This document shows, in pieces, positions 10,114-19,275 of a stretch of DNA of 64,000 nt; position 1 is the first letter of the stretch, and each line of letters starts with the position of its first letter. The stretch spans positions 992,001 to 1,056,000 of the forward strand of contig JAPWKE010000003.1 of assembly GCA_028283655.1 (NCBI GenBank), read 5' to 3'. The notes below the pieces were generated by a model. It ran no database searches. It was not told the origin of the DNA and saw nothing but the letters and a program-made list of their open reading frames with translations. A program made the position numbers and the translations under genes. Source of the DNA: Acidobacteriaceae bacterium. GTDB taxonomy: Bacteria; Acidobacteriota; Terriglobia; Terriglobales; Acidobacteriaceae.

Positions 10114-11295
10114 ATGGCACACACAGAGCAACAGGTCAGCGCCGAAGGCAGCCCGTATCGACGGCACCTGCCTGGTTTAGACGGTTTGCGCGGGCTGTCT
10201 GTGCTGGGTGTGCTGGTGGCGCATCTGCTTGTTATGCCAGCAGTAACGCGGGCCGGAGGCGTGGCGCAGGCGTTCGTTCGCTTCTGCGGTATGGGGGTCG
10301 TGGTCTTCTTTGTTCTCTCAGGATTTCTGATCACAGGCATCCTGTATGAGTCGCTGGAAGAGGAAGGCTTTTTCCGCAAGTTTTATGTGCGCCGCATTCT
10401 GCGCATCGCGCCGATTTATTACCTTGTGATTCTCGTGCTGGTGGGCACGGTGCTGTTTGCAGGCAAGCAGTATGGACATCAACCACTTTCTCTGGCGTTG
10501 TATCTGCAAAATACGTCGGTCGTGGCTCCACCGATATGGGAGTACAACGGCGTTTCGAAGCTGCCGATGCTGCACTTCTGGACTCTGGCGGTGGAGGAGC
10601 AGTTTTACCTGCTGTGGCCTGTGTTGCTGTTTCTGCTGCGTGACCGGCGAGCTATTGCGTGGGCTGCGGTCGGCGGATCGCTGCTCAGTATTGTGTTGCG
10701 TTACTGGATGGTGATGGGGCGCGGAGCCAGCGATGAGGCGGTGCACTGCATGACGATGTGCCGGTTAGACACGCTGCTGCTGGGTGCGTTGCTGGCGATG
10801 CTGGTGCGTACGCGCTGGCATGATCACACGTTGCGTTCCGCGTGCTGGCTGCTGCCCGGAGGGTTGGGGCTGACGTGGGGCTGCTACGGCGTTTCGCGCT
10901 GGCACGTCGCGCCGATGTGGCTGCAGGGCGCTGTGTTTTCGCTGTCCTACACGGGCTATGCCATTGCGTCGGCAGGCCTTTTACTCTTTGCCCTGCGGCG
11001 TGGTGGTGGGGTGAGCGAGCGCTTCTTCGAGATGAAGTGGCTTCGCTGGCTGGGACGCTACAGCTACGGCATCTACGTGCTGCATTACATCTTCCACGGG
11101 CTTTGGTCGGAGGCCTGGCGCGCATGGCTAGCTGGGCATGGGTTGCGAGGAACGCCGGGAGCTTGTCTTGAGGCTGTGGCGATGGCCGCGTTTTCGATTG
11201 CAGTGGCGGTCGCTTCGTATGAGCTGTACGAAAAGCGCTTCCTGAAGCTGAAGCGCTTTGTACAGTACACCGGAGTTGTGGCGAAGAGCGTTTAG
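10114..11295 (+). CDS. Acyltransferase 3 family membrane protein
   Basis: The 393-residue protein begins with [20 protein letters not shown], the signature of acyltransferase 3 (OafA/NodX-type) proteins, which O-acetylate surface polysaccharides or lipids across the inner membrane. [13 protein letters not shown] and the [17 protein letters not shown]-like segment (here [17 protein letters not shown] near residue 165) are also conserved. About 10 membrane helices are present. I chose ATG 10114; an in-frame TTG at 10084 would add 10 residues. Its stop overlaps the stop of the converging ABC ATPase gene in the tetranucleotide TTAG. The acceptor molecule is unknown. Confidence 0.92.
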   Translation: MAHTEQQVSAEGSPYRRHLPGLDGLRGLSVLGVLVAHLLVMPAVTRAGGVAQAFVRFCGMGVVVFFVLSGFLITGILYESLEEEGFFRKFYVRRILRIAPIYYLVILVLVGTVLFAGKQYGHQPLSLALYLQNTSVVAPPIWEYNGVSKLPMLHFWTLAVEEQFYLLWPVLLFLLRDRRAIAWAAVGGSLLSIVLRYWMVMGRGASDEAVHCMTMCRLDTLLLGALLAMLVRTRWHDHTLRSACWLLPGGLGLTWGCYGVSRWHVAPMWLQGAVFSLSYTGYAIASAGLLLFALRRGGGVSERFFEMKWLRWLGRYSYGIYVLHYIFHGLWSEAWRAWLAGHGLRGTPGACLEAVAMAAFSIAVAVASYELYEKRFLKLKRFVQYTGVVAKSV

Positions 11296-12065
11296 CCGCG
11301 AGCGCGGGCGCTGGGTTGATCGCTGGCGACGGCACCGTCGCGGATCGAAATGACGCGGTGGGCAAACTCGGCGATGTCGGGCTCATGCGTGACGAGCACG
11401 ATGGTGTTGCCCTTGGCGTGCAGATCGTCGAAGAGCGCCATGATCTCGACCGAGGTCTTGGAGTCCAGGTTGCCCGTGGGTTCGTCGGCGAGGATGATCG
11501 ACGGACGGTTGACGAGCGCGCGGGCGATGGCGACGCGCTGGCGCTGCCCGCCGGAAAGTTCGTTCGGCTTGTGGTCCATACGGGTGCCGAGGCCGACCTG
11601 TGTGAGGACCTCCTTTGCGCGTTCGATGCGTTCGCGGGCGGGGGTGCCGTTGTAGATCAGCGGTAGCTCGACGTTGTGCAGGGAGCTGGCGCGGGCCAGA
11701 AGGTTGAAGGTCTGGAAGACGAAGCCGATCTCCTTGTTGCGGATGCGGGCGAGTTCGTCGTCGTTCAACTCAGAGACGTCATGGCCGTTGAGCCAGTACT
11801 TTCCGTAGCTCGGGGAATCGAGGCAGCCGATGAGGTTCATCAAGGTCGACTTGCCAGAGCCTGAGGGGCCCATGATGGCGACGTACTCGTTGCGACGGAT
11901 GCGGACGTCGACGCCGCGCAGCGCGTTCACCTGCTGGTCGCCCATGACATAGGTCTTCCAGATGTTGTCGGTGACGATGACCTCGCCGGGTTTTGGCCCG
12001 TCGGGGTTGGCGCCGGTTCGATCGGCGGGGTTCAGCGTGGTTTGGGCAGCTGCTTCTAGCGTCAT
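11292..12065 (-). CDS. ABC transporter ATP-binding protein, MacB/LolD type
   Basis: The 257-residue ATPase has Walker [10 protein letters not shown], a Q-loop in VFQTFNLL, the signature [15 protein letters not shown], Walker [10 protein letters not shown] and a switch His in LVTHEP. The sequence around these motifs is closest to MacB/LolD ATPases, which power mechanotransmission-type export or lipoprotein release instead of solute uptake. An N-terminal extension of about 28 residues precedes the domain. It lies 58 nt downstream of the MacA-like adaptor gene and is presumably in the same operon. No matching FtsX/MacB permease gene is adjacent, which is unusual. Confidence 0.9.
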   Translation of the reverse strand: MTLEAAAQTTLNPADRTGANPDGPKPGEVIVTDNIWKTYVMGDQQVNALRGVDVRIRRNEYVAIMGPSGSGKSTLMNLIGCLDSPSYGKYWLNGHDVSELNDDELARIRNKEIGFVFQTFNLLARASSLHNVELPLIYNGTPARERIERAKEVLTQVGLGTRMDHKPNELSGGQRQRVAIARALVNRPSIILADEPTGNLDSKTSVEIMALFDDLHAKGNTIVLVTHEPDIAEFAHRVISIRDGAVASDQPSARARG

Positions 12066-12123
12066 CTTGAGTCTTATTCTCCGCTGTCTGGTGGATGCCG
12101 TCGAGAGGGCGGACGATGCGCCT

Positions 12124-13515
12124 TTAGTTGGCGGTGTCGTCCGCCTTGGCCAGTGAGTTGTCGCGTTTGACGATGGTTCCGCTCTTGAGCGTGCGTAGCG
12201 TCTTGTAGCGGCCGGTTACGATCTCGTCGCCAGCCTTCAGGCCGGAGAGGACTTCGATGTCCGTTGTGCCGGTGACGCCGGTGCTGACAGGAACGAAGTG
12301 GGCGCGTAGCTTCTTGCGGTCGTCTACGAGCAGGTAAACACCTTGCACGAGCGTGGGCTTGGCGGTTGTGGTTTCGGCCCCGGCGGTGGCCTTGCCGTGG
12401 CTCTTCCAAAGGAGCTCCTCGGCCTTGGCGTCGCGCTGGACGAGTGCCTGAATGGGGATGACGAGGGTGTCCGGCTTGTTGGCTGTGGTGATCTTGGCGG
12501 TGGTGGAGAGGCCGGGACGAAGCTCAGAGAGGGCAGGAGTGGGGTCGAGCGTGACGACGACCTTGAAATCTTTGGCCTCTTCGGTGCCGGTGGTGGACTG
12601 CGACGTTGCCAGACCGGTGGTGCGGAGCAGAGCCTGATCGCCGACCTCGGTAACGTGGCCCTTGAAGACGCGGCCGGGGAGGGCATCGACGGAGACGTCG
12701 GCGGGTTGGCCGAGCTGTACGTTGACGATGTCGGTCTCGTCGACCTTGACCTCGGCGGTGATGACGCTCATGTCCGCGAGCGTCATGAGCGTGGAGCCTT
12801 CGGCGTTCTGGATGCCGACGACGACGGTTTCGCCTTCGCGGACGGGGACGTTCGTAACGAGGGCGTCAAAGGGAGCGCGCGACTGCGTGAGGCCGAGGGA
12901 GTAGTCGTTGCCGCGCAGCGTGGCGACAGACTGCGTAACCGTAGAACGCGCCGAGGCGGTCTGGGCCACGGCCTGGGCCTCTGCAGCCTGACGCTGCTGC
13001 AGGGTGGCTGCCGAGACGCCGTAGAGGGCTTCCTTGGAGTCGTAATCCTGCTTGGAAATCAGCTTGGCGTTGTAGAGGAGCTTGGCGCGGTCGTAATCGA
13101 GCTTTTTCTGCTGGAGGTCGGCTTTGGCCTCTGCCGTATTGGCTGAAGCGGTCCTTTCCGCCGCGATGTAGCTCTCGACATTGGTCTTGTTGGAGGCGAT
13201 GAGAGCCTTCTGCGAAGCGACGGCGGAGGCGGGCTGGTCGCTTTCGACCGTCGCGACGAGTTGGCCGGCTTTGACGTGATCGCCTTCTTTTACATAGAGA
13301 TGCGTGATGCGGCCAAAGGCCGTTGCGCCGACGTTGACGTAGGTCTTGGGCTTGATTTGTCCTGTGCCGGAGATGGCTGCGACGAGGTCCTGGCGCGTGG
13401 CCTTGCCCGTGGCGACGGCGGTTACGTTGGCCGCGTTGTACTTAATCGTGCCGAAGATGATGGCGACGAGGACAAGCAGTCCGGCAATAAGGGCAATGAT
13501 CTTTTTGGGGCTCAT
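12124..13515 (-). CDS. MacA/HlyD-type periplasmic adaptor of an export system
   Basis: The 463-residue protein has one N-terminal membrane anchor ([21 protein letters not shown]), a lipoyl/barrel-sandwich half-motif ([24 protein letters not shown], split around a helical hairpin) and a long alpha-helical coiled coil from about residue 85 to 190, rich in Ala, Gln and Lys. A beta-barrel and a membrane-proximal domain follow. This order is that of MacA. I chose the ATG at 13515 because GAAAGAG precedes it; longer frames reach 13608. It should link the inner-membrane ABC transporter to an outer-membrane channel. The ATPase gene follows, but no permease or TolC gene is nearby. Confidence 0.88.
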   Translation of the reverse strand: MSPKKIIALIAGLLVLVAIIFGTIKYNAANVTAVATGKATRQDLVAAISGTGQIKPKTYVNVGATAFGRITHLYVKEGDHVKAGQLVATVESDQPASAVASQKALIASNKTNVESYIAAERTASANTAEAKADLQQKKLDYDRAKLLYNAKLISKQDYDSKEALYGVSAATLQQRQAAEAQAVAQTASARSTVTQSVATLRGNDYSLGLTQSRAPFDALVTNVPVREGETVVVGIQNAEGSTLMTLADMSVITAEVKVDETDIVNVQLGQPADVSVDALPGRVFKGHVTEVGDQALLRTTGLATSQSTTGTEEAKDFKVVVTLDPTPALSELRPGLSTTAKITTANKPDTLVIPIQALVQRDAKAEELLWKSHGKATAGAETTTAKPTLVQGVYLLVDDRKKLRAHFVPVSTGVTGTTDIEVLSGLKAGDEIVTGRYKTLRTLKSGTIVKRDNSLAKADDTAN

Positions 13516-13694
13516 AAGCTCTTTCAACGATCGGCAGACGACGCCGGTAGATAGATTTCTCTGTGGTCGTACGCAGTGTGCGGAGAGAAAGTTCCGCGAT
13601 GGGAACAAGATGCAGCGTTGCTAACGAATGCGGAGAATTGGCGTCTCCGATAATAGCAGTGGTGCAGGCTGGTCAGAGGCCTGTCGGTTCGCGA

Positions 13695-13706
13695 CAAAAC
13701 GTTTTG
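13695..13706. promoter_or_regulatory. Perfect 12-bp palindrome in the divergent intergenic region
   Basis: CAAAACGTTTTG is self-complementary and lies between the divergent adaptor and GWxTD genes, just upstream of a possible promoter for the latter. A regulator binding site is inferred only from symmetry and position. Confidence 0.3.
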
Positions 13707-13725
13707 ATGAGCCGGAGATGCTTGC

Positions 13726-13755
13726 TTGTCGCGAATGGTTGCAACCGAGTAAACT
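13726..13755 (+). promoter_or_regulatory. Possible sigma-70 promoter of the GWxTD gene
   Basis: TTGTCG (13726-13731) and TAAACT (13750-13755) are separated by 18 nt, 47 nt before the ATG at 13802. The match is moderate. Confidence 0.35.
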
Positions 13756-13801
13756 TGAAGCGTTTCCCGGGTAGTCCGTGGACCAGGAGTACGGCCCTTC
13801 G

Positions 13802-15562
13802 ATGCATCGTTCCGCACGATTTTTGTTTTCCGGTGTCAGCGCAGTTTTGCTTGGCGGGTTTCTACTCGCGGCAGGCGCGCAGGAACCCGCCTCCGACCAG
13901 ACTCCCACCAAGACTCCGCAGCGTGATAACGGCGGTGTTGTAAAGGTTCAACCGACAGAAGAGCACCCCGATCCGCTGAAGCGTCGCTTGAGCGACCACC
14001 AGGAGTATGAGCGCCGTAAGGCGACCAAGGTCGAACTCAAGGGTGAGTACAAGAAGTGGCTCGATGAGGATGTTCGCTGGATCATTACGGACGAGGAAAC
14101 AAAGGCGTTCAAGTCACTGGCAAACGATGAAGAACGCGATGCGTTCATCGAAGAGTTCTGGCAGCGCCGCAACCCGAACCCCGAGTCTGTAGACAATATC
14201 TATCGTGACGAGCACTACGCTCGTATCGCCTATGCCAACGAGCACTTCGCCGCTGGTAAGCCGGGTTGGATGACTGACCGCGGACACATCTACATTGCGT
14301 TCGGCAAGCCGGATTCGATTGACTCGCACCCGTCGGGTGGTAATTATCAGCGCCCGATTGAAGAAGGCGGCGGCTCGACCTCGACGTTCCCGTTCGAGAC
14401 GTGGCACTACCGCTACCTTGCGGGCGTGGGCGACAACATCGACATCGAATTCGTGGATACCTGCATGTGCGGCGACTACCACGCAACGATCGATCGTTCA
14501 GAGAAGGACGCGCTGCTGCATACGCCGGGCGCTGGCCTGACGATGTTCGAAGAGATGGGACAGGCGAAGAAGGCTGACCGTTTCTCGGGCGGTGGTCTGG
14601 AGAGCCTGGGCGCCGGCCCGATGTCGCAGTCGCAGCAGTCCAAGCAGTTTGATCGCCTGGAGACGTTTGCCAAGCTGATGGCTCCGCCGGAAGTGAAGTT
14701 TGCTGACCTCGACAAGTTTCTTTCGTCGAGCAAGATCCTGACCGGACCGCCGTTCCTCTTCGACGTTCGCACGGATTATGTGAAGCTGACGAATGAGACC
14801 GTGATGGTGCCGCTGACGTTGCAGATTCGCAATGGAGACATCACCTACCAGACAAAGGACGGTATTTCGACCGGCGTCGTCAACATTCTGGGACGTGTTT
14901 CGAACATCAACCACCGCGTGGTGCAGACGTTTGAAGACACCGTGAAGGTGGAAGTGCCGAGCGAACTGCTGGGCCGCACCAAGAACAACCAGTCGGTGTA
15001 CTGGAAGGCCCTTCCGCTCTCGCCGGGTAAGTACAAGGTGGAGATCGCGATCAAGGATGTGAACAATCCTGATCATCTGGGAACGTGGCGCCGTTCGGTG
15101 GATGTTCCTCGCTATGAGGAAGATCGCTTGTCTTCGAGCTCGCTGATTCTGGCTGACCAGATGGAGCGTGTGCCGTCCAAGGATGTCGGAACGGGCAACT
15201 TCGTTATCGGCAACACGAAGATTCGTCCTCGTGTTCCGGCGGCGATTGCAGCCCCGGTCACGTTCAAGCGCTCGCAGAACCTGAACTTCTGGATGCAGGT
15301 GTACAACCTGGGCATCGGGGAGAACAAGCGCAACGATGCGACGATCGAGTACCAGATTATGGACCTGGCAACGAACAAGCAGGTTCTGAACAGTGAGGAG
15401 TCGGCGGCGAAGCTGAATCCGAACGCAGACCAGTTGACGCTGGAAAAGACGATGCCGCTGGCGAGCCTGCAACCGGGCCGCTACCAGGTGACGATCAAGG
15501 TCAACGATGGAGTTTCGAAGCAGCAGATTGCCGAGAGCGCTCCATTTAATGTTCAGGACTGA
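13802..15562 (+). CDS. GWxTD domain-containing secreted protein
   Basis: The 586-residue protein has a Sec signal peptide (hydrophobic core FLFSGVSAVLLGGFLLAAG) and the defining motif GWMTDRGHIYIAFGKPD at about residues 155-171. This domain is found mostly in Bacteroidota and Acidobacteriota and its biochemical role is unknown. Residues 70-135 are helical and charged (VRWIITDEE, FIEEFWQRR), as is usual before the motif. The C-terminal half (about 290-586) appears beta-rich. I chose ATG 13802 so that the signal peptide starts the protein. The next gene on the strand encodes a CnaB/barrel protein, suggesting a shared envelope function, but this is inference. Confidence 0.88.
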   Translation: MHRSARFLFSGVSAVLLGGFLLAAGAQEPASDQTPTKTPQRDNGGVVKVQPTEEHPDPLKRRLSDHQEYERRKATKVELKGEYKKWLDEDVRWIITDEETKAFKSLANDEERDAFIEEFWQRRNPNPESVDNIYRDEHYARIAYANEHFAAGKPGWMTDRGHIYIAFGKPDSIDSHPSGGNYQRPIEEGGGSTSTFPFETWHYRYLAGVGDNIDIEFVDTCMCGDYHATIDRSEKDALLHTPGAGLTMFEEMGQAKKADRFSGGGLESLGAGPMSQSQQSKQFDRLETFAKLMAPPEVKFADLDKFLSSSKILTGPPFLFDVRTDYVKLTNETVMVPLTLQIRNGDITYQTKDGISTGVVNILGRVSNINHRVVQTFEDTVKVEVPSELLGRTKNNQSVYWKALPLSPGKYKVEIAIKDVNNPDHLGTWRRSVDVPRYEEDRLSSSSLILADQMERVPSKDVGTGNFVIGNTKIRPRVPAAIAAPVTFKRSQNLNFWMQVYNLGIGENKRNDATIEYQIMDLATNKQVLNSEESAAKLNPNADQLTLEKTMPLASLQPGRYQVTIKVNDGVSKQQIAESAPFNVQD

Positions 15563-15708
15563 TTGGAACAAAAGTTGTAGAATTTCGGATAACAGGCGGG
15601 CCGGATTGTAAGGGCCCTGCCGGATCCATGGGTGGCTGGTGATGCCAGCCATTCGCTGTACCTTTCAGAGAGCCGTTGGCGCTTTACGCTTAGAGTTGAA
15701 GAGGCGCG

Positions 15709-17403
15709 GTGAAGCGAGTACGACCAAGTCTGATCGTAGTATTCGTCCTTCTAATGTGGGCGACGCAGAGCTATGCTCTGCCGACGTCGGCTGCCGTCTC
15801 CGGTGTAGTGCGTGACATTCACGGAACCCCTCAGATGGGAGCGCTGGTGGAGCTGCTCCGCGTCGATGCGAGTTCTGTTGCAACGGCTTTTACCGACGAC
15901 CACGGGCGTTATCTGCTGCCCAGCGTTCATCCCGGAAAGTATCAACTACGAGCGACGGCGGCGTTCTTTGTGCCGGTGGTTCGTTCAAACCTCAGCCTTC
16001 ATGCGGGGGCGCAGGCGATCGTCAATCTGACGATGAGCACGCTGTTTGAGGCGGGGAACTGGCTTCCGGCGCAGCGTCGTGGGCCGGAAGAGCTGAATGA
16101 CGACTGGAAGTGGACGTTGCGGTCCTCGGCAAATCGTCCGCTGTTGCGTTTGGTCGATCCGGAAACGGGCGAGGCGATTTCGACCTCTGCAGGAGAGTCT
16201 CCCAAGGCGGATACGCAGGGGCGAGTCACTGTGGTGAACGGCGATGGCGCGTTTGGTTATGGTGGTCAGCACCAGGTGCTGATGATGGACCGGGTTGTAG
16301 AAGATGGCTCCGGTACGATCTTTCGCGCGGACCTTGGCGATCCCCAGATACCTTTGACGGTGGCTCCCAGTGTGGATGTTCTGGCCGGCTTCCAGCGGCA
16401 GATGTTCAATGGACGGACGCGGCTGGTCACGAGTTTTGCATCGCATCCTGAGTTGGTCGCGAATGGTGTTCCGGGCTTCCAGACGATGCGAATGGCGAGC
16501 GCGGAGGAGCTGACGCTGGGCGATGCTGTGATGATCGACGCAGGCACGTTGATCGAGGCGGAAAAGCTGGCGGCGACAAGAATTACGACCGAGCCGTTTG
16601 TGCGGGTTGCGTTCCATGTGTCGGACAGCACGGCGATAGAGTACCGCTATGCGACAGGGCGGCAGTTGCAGAGTTCCGCTGATCTCGATCGGCTGAAGCC
16701 TCAGGCGACGGTGCTGACGGATGTCAATGGCCGACCGTTGTCGAACAAGGGAAGCCACCACGAGTTTTCCGTGAACCAGAGGCTGGGCGACGAAGATGTG
16801 GTGACGATTGCGGTCTATCGCGACTCGTTCACCACGGGCGCGCTGATGGGTTCGGGTAACGTAGACGCGGAGATGATGGGCGTTCTGCCGGTGGTGGCGG
16901 ACCCGACGACCCAGACCTTCCGTCTGGCCACGTCGGGCTACACGGGACGTGGAGCCAGCGTGACGTTGACGCATAAGCTATCTCCTTCGATGAAGGCGTT
17001 TGTGGAGTATGAGGTGGGAACGGCGTTGCGCGCGACGTCGCTGGGCAGCCAGACGCAGGGGCTGACGACGCGAGGACATACGTCTTCGGCAGCGGCGGCT
17101 GGTTTGCGGGGCAAGATTGCGCGTACCGGCACAACGGTGAACGCAGAGTATCGCTGGCAGCCGGTGAGCACGCTGACGCAGGTGGATGCCTACAACGCCG
17201 GGCTGACGGAAGCGTACCTGGGTTTCTCGGTGCGGCAGCGCATCTGGGGCGGACGCTTCCTGCCGCACGGTATGGACGCGGTGCTGGAGGCGACAAATCT
17301 TCTGGAGCAGGGCTATCAGCCGGTGATCGCTCCAGACGGCCATACGCTCTTTCTGGCGCAGGTTCCGCGGGCGATTCAGGGTGGAGTCGCTTTCAACTTC
17401 TAG
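15709..17403 (+). CDS. CnaB-type (carboxypeptidase-regulatory-like) outer-membrane protein
   Basis: The 564-residue protein starts at GTG 15709 with a signal peptide (LIVVFVLLMWATQSYA). Residues about 28-108 form a carboxypeptidase-regulatory/CnaB beta-sandwich (SGVVRDIHGTPQMGALVELL, then HGRYLLPSVHPGKYQLRATA). The remainder is beta-rich with alternating hydrophobic residues, and the last residues (GGVAFNF) end in Phe like outer-membrane barrels. Acidobacteria encode many TonB-dependent receptors with this N-terminal sandwich, but they usually exceed 1,000 residues and carry a plug domain. This shorter protein shows neither, so a smaller barrel or adhesin is likelier. It follows the GWxTD gene after 146 nt. 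Confidence 0.75.
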   Translation: MKRVRPSLIVVFVLLMWATQSYALPTSAAVSGVVRDIHGTPQMGALVELLRVDASSVATAFTDDHGRYLLPSVHPGKYQLRATAAFFVPVVRSNLSLHAGAQAIVNLTMSTLFEAGNWLPAQRRGPEELNDDWKWTLRSSANRPLLRLVDPETGEAISTSAGESPKADTQGRVTVVNGDGAFGYGGQHQVLMMDRVVEDGSGTIFRADLGDPQIPLTVAPSVDVLAGFQRQMFNGRTRLVTSFASHPELVANGVPGFQTMRMASAEELTLGDAVMIDAGTLIEAEKLAATRITTEPFVRVAFHVSDSTAIEYRYATGRQLQSSADLDRLKPQATVLTDVNGRPLSNKGSHHEFSVNQRLGDEDVVTIAVYRDSFTTGALMGSGNVDAEMMGVLPVVADPTTQTFRLATSGYTGRGASVTLTHKLSPSMKAFVEYEVGTALRATSLGSQTQGLTTRGHTSSAAAAGLRGKIARTGTTVNAEYRWQPVSTLTQVDAYNAGLTEAYLGFSVRQRIWGGRFLPHGMDAVLEATNLLEQGYQPVIAPDGHTLFLAQVPRAIQGGVAFNF

Positions 17404-17450
17404 CTTTCGGGATGAAAGAGAAGCTGAGGAAATCTTTCGGGATTTAGTGC

Positions 17451-17456
17451 TATACT
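17451..17456 (+). promoter_or_regulatory. Possible -10 element for the tRNA gene
   Basis: TATACT lies 93 nt upstream of the tRNA in an otherwise gene-free stretch. No good -35 match is present at 16-18 nt, so the assignment is weak. Confidence 0.25.
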
Positions 17457-17548
17457 AATCTTCGTGCGGTGAGGTTCTCCCACACAGTCCAAGCGGACTT
17501 CAAGGTTGAAGTTTGCGTCCTTATCAGCCAGATAAGGGGCAAGGAAAT

Positions 17549-17624
17549 GGACGCGTAGCTCAACTGGCAGAGCATTCGACTCTTAATCGACAGGTTGTAG
17601 GTTCGATTCCTACCGCGTCCACCA
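17549..17624 (+). tRNA. tRNA-Lys (anticodon CUU)
   Basis: The 76-nt gene folds as a cloverleaf with acceptor arms GGACGCG and CGCGTCC, D-arm GCTC/GAGC, anticodon loop CTCTTAA (anticodon CTT), T-arm GTAGG/CCTAC with loop TTCGATT, discriminator A and an encoded CCA end. The outermost pair of the anticodon stem is T-C, the only mismatch. A hairpin terminator follows 8 nt downstream. It decodes AAG. Confidence 0.97.
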
Positions 17625-17632
17625 AACGATTG

Positions 17633-17665
17633 AAACGGCTCGCTTCGGCGAGCCGTTTGCTTTTG
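17633..17665 (+). terminator. Rho-independent terminator after tRNA-Lys
   Basis: AAACGGCTCGC, loop TTCG and GCGAGCCGTTT form an 11-bp stem with a stable tetraloop, followed by GCTTTTGCTCT. Confidence 0.88.
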
Positions 17666-17710
17666 CTCTCTGAGTTAACCGGTGGCAGAGCAATCCGTGA
17701 AGGTTAAGAC

Positions 17711-17754
17711 GCAAACAGAACGGCCCAGCGAATTCGCTGGGCCGTTCTGTTTGC
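17711..17754 (-). terminator. Perfect 20-bp inverted repeat, terminator of mqnD
   Basis: The arms 17711-17730 and 17735-17754 are exactly complementary around an AATT loop, with a GC-rich inner part (CGGCCCAGCG) and an A/T-rich outer part. It lies 14 nt beyond the mqnD stop and can act in both directions, although the tRNA already has its own terminator on the other side. Confidence 0.85.
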
Positions 17755-17767
17755 GTGCGAATCAGGT

Positions 17768-18622
17768 TTAGCCGACGAAGTCGACGTTCGCCTTCATCGG
17801 GATGATGCCACGGTCGTAGCCCATGTCGAGGAGCTTGTGGATGGCTTTGCGGCCGTCCTCGCCGTAGTTGATCGTGCGGTCGTTGACGTACATGCCGACG
17901 AAGCGGTTTGCCAGCGTCGTGTCAAGGTCGCGGGCGAACTGCATGGCGTACTCGAGGGCCGCTTCGCGGTTGTCGAGAGCGTGTTGGATGGAGTCGCGCA
18001 CGGCGATGGTCGTGGTGAGCTTGACGTCGTCCGGGAGGGAGCGGCGAATGACGTTGCCACCGAGCGGAAGGACGAGGCCGGTCTGTTCGCGCCACCACAC
18101 GCCGAGGTCGACGATCTTCTTCAGGCCATCGCGGGCGTAGGTGAGCTGGCCTTCGTGGATGATGAGGCCTGCGTCATACTTGCCGGCGAGGACGGCAGGG
18201 ATGATCTGGTCAAAGGGAACGGTCTCGGTTTCGATCTCCGGTCCGAAGATCTTGAGCGCGAGGTATGCGGTGGTGAGGGTTCCCGGGACAGCGATCTTCA
18301 GCTTCTTGACTTCATCCTGGGTGTAAGCCTTCGGGGCCACGATCATGGGGCCGTAGTTATCGCCGACGGAGCCGCCGCAGGCCATCAGGGTGTAGTTGTC
18401 CTGAAGGTAGGGGTAGGCGTGAAAGCTGATGGCGGTGACGTCGTAGAACTGCTCGTCGAGTGCCTTGCGGTTCAGCGTTTCGATGTCGGTGAGGGTGTGG
18501 TTGAAGCGATAGCCGGGGACGCGAACCTTGTTGGTCGCGAGTCCGTAAAACATGAATGCGTCGTCCGAGTCCGGGCTATGGGCGATGGAGATGTCACGAA
18601 TATCAGATGCTGCTTGAGTCAT
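17768..18622 (-). CDS. mqnD: 1,4-dihydroxy-6-naphthoate synthase (futalosine pathway)
   Basis: The 284-residue enzyme makes 1,4-dihydroxy-6-naphthoate from cyclic dehypoxanthine futalosine in the alternative menaquinone pathway. It has the periplasmic-binding-protein-like fold of the MqnA/MqnD family; the N-terminus ISIAHSPDSDDAFMFYGL matches the MqnD signature SPD-DAFMFY, and the GPMIVAP segment and the EGQLTYA region near residue 160 are also conserved. The length fits MqnD. The gene follows bioY by 24 nt and ends at the strong inverted repeat at 17711. No other mqn gene is in the window. MqnA is the main alternative, but the N-terminal motif favours MqnD. Confidence 0.88.
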   Translation of the reverse strand: MTQAASDIRDISIAHSPDSDDAFMFYGLATNKVRVPGYRFNHTLTDIETLNRKALDEQFYDVTAISFHAYPYLQDNYTLMACGGSVGDNYGPMIVAPKAYTQDEVKKLKIAVPGTLTTAYLALKIFGPEIETETVPFDQIIPAVLAGKYDAGLIIHEGQLTYARDGLKKIVDLGVWWREQTGLVLPLGGNVIRRSLPDDVKLTTTIAVRDSIQHALDNREAALEYAMQFARDLDTTLANRFVGMYVNDRTINYGEDGRKAIHKLLDMGYDRGIIPMKANVDFVG

Positions 18623-18646
18623 TGGGGCCTTCTATTGCTGAGTTGC

Positions 18647-19252
18647 TTAGGCGCGCGAGGCGCGGTTGGTGAGGGTGGAGTAGATGCCGGCAGCGGCCAG
18701 CACTTTGACAACTTCGCCGGGGAGGAAGGGCGCGATAGAGCCAATCCAGACGGCATGAGCGGAGATCGAGGGCACGAGGTGTGCGAACCAGAATGCTCCG
18801 GCGGTGAAAAGAACGGCGATCGCTACGGTGCAGGCGATGGCGGCAGCGGCGAAGCGCGGGAGGCGGGTGGAAAGGGCCTTGGCGGCTCCGCCTGCGATGG
18901 CGGCAACAAGCGGGTAGCTGAGGAGGTAGCCGCCGGTGGGTCCGAGGAGCTGCAGGAGTCCTCCCGGGCCGGTGGGGCTGAAGACCGGGAGACCGGCTGC
19001 GCCTTCAAGCAGGTAGGCGACCATGGCGGCGAAGCCTGCCACAGGGCCGAGAGCCAGGCCAACACCGAGAACGGCGAGCGGCGTCATGATGAGCGGCACG
19101 GGGGTGAAGGGCAGGGGCACAGAGACATGTGCTGCGAAGGCTACGACGAGCGTGGCGGCGATGCCCAGGGTAATACGGCCGGGCAGGCTCTGTGAGAAGG
19201 CACGGAGGGATGCGGTGCTGGTAATGGGGGCGGTCGATGCGTTGGTGTGCAT
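18647..19252 (-). CDS. bioY: BioY biotin transporter, ECF substrate-specific component
   Basis: The 201-residue membrane protein has about six hydrophobic segments and BioY features: VPLPFTPVPLIMTPLAVLGVGLALGP near residues 47-72, and GLPVFSPTGPGGLLQLLGPTGGYLLSYP near 88-115, which lines the biotin pocket. It captures biotin at the inner membrane and either acts alone or with the energy-coupling module EcfA/EcfT, which is not in the window. About 30 N-terminal residues precede the first conserved segment. It sits between a small membrane protein gene (23 nt) and mqnD (24 nt), presumably in one operon. Confidence 0.93.
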   Translation of the reverse strand: MHTNASTAPITSTASLRAFSQSLPGRITLGIAATLVVAFAAHVSVPLPFTPVPLIMTPLAVLGVGLALGPVAGFAAMVAYLLEGAAGLPVFSPTGPGGLLQLLGPTGGYLLSYPLVAAIAGGAAKALSTRLPRFAAAAIACTVAIAVLFTAGAFWFAHLVPSISAHAVWIGSIAPFLPGEVVKVLAAAGIYSTLTNRASRA

Positions 19253-19275
19253 GGTTTCGGCTCCTGAAGAGAGGT

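Noticed and set aside
17513-17707. A short open frame over the tRNA-Lys gene
   Set aside because: It is read through a clear tRNA and its terminator.
17549-17767. tRNA-Lys as an attachment site of an integrated element
   Set aside because: No integrase gene, no repeat of the tRNA end and no change in gene content beside it.
17837-19195. A 452-codon open frame on the plus strand across mqnD and bioY
   Set aside because: Gly/Glu/Val-rich shadow of two recognised genes, spanning the gap between them, with no domain.
19253-19275. Biotin-responsive operator or riboswitch before bioY
   Set aside because: Only 23 nt separate bioY from the preceding gene and no BirA-like dyad was seen.
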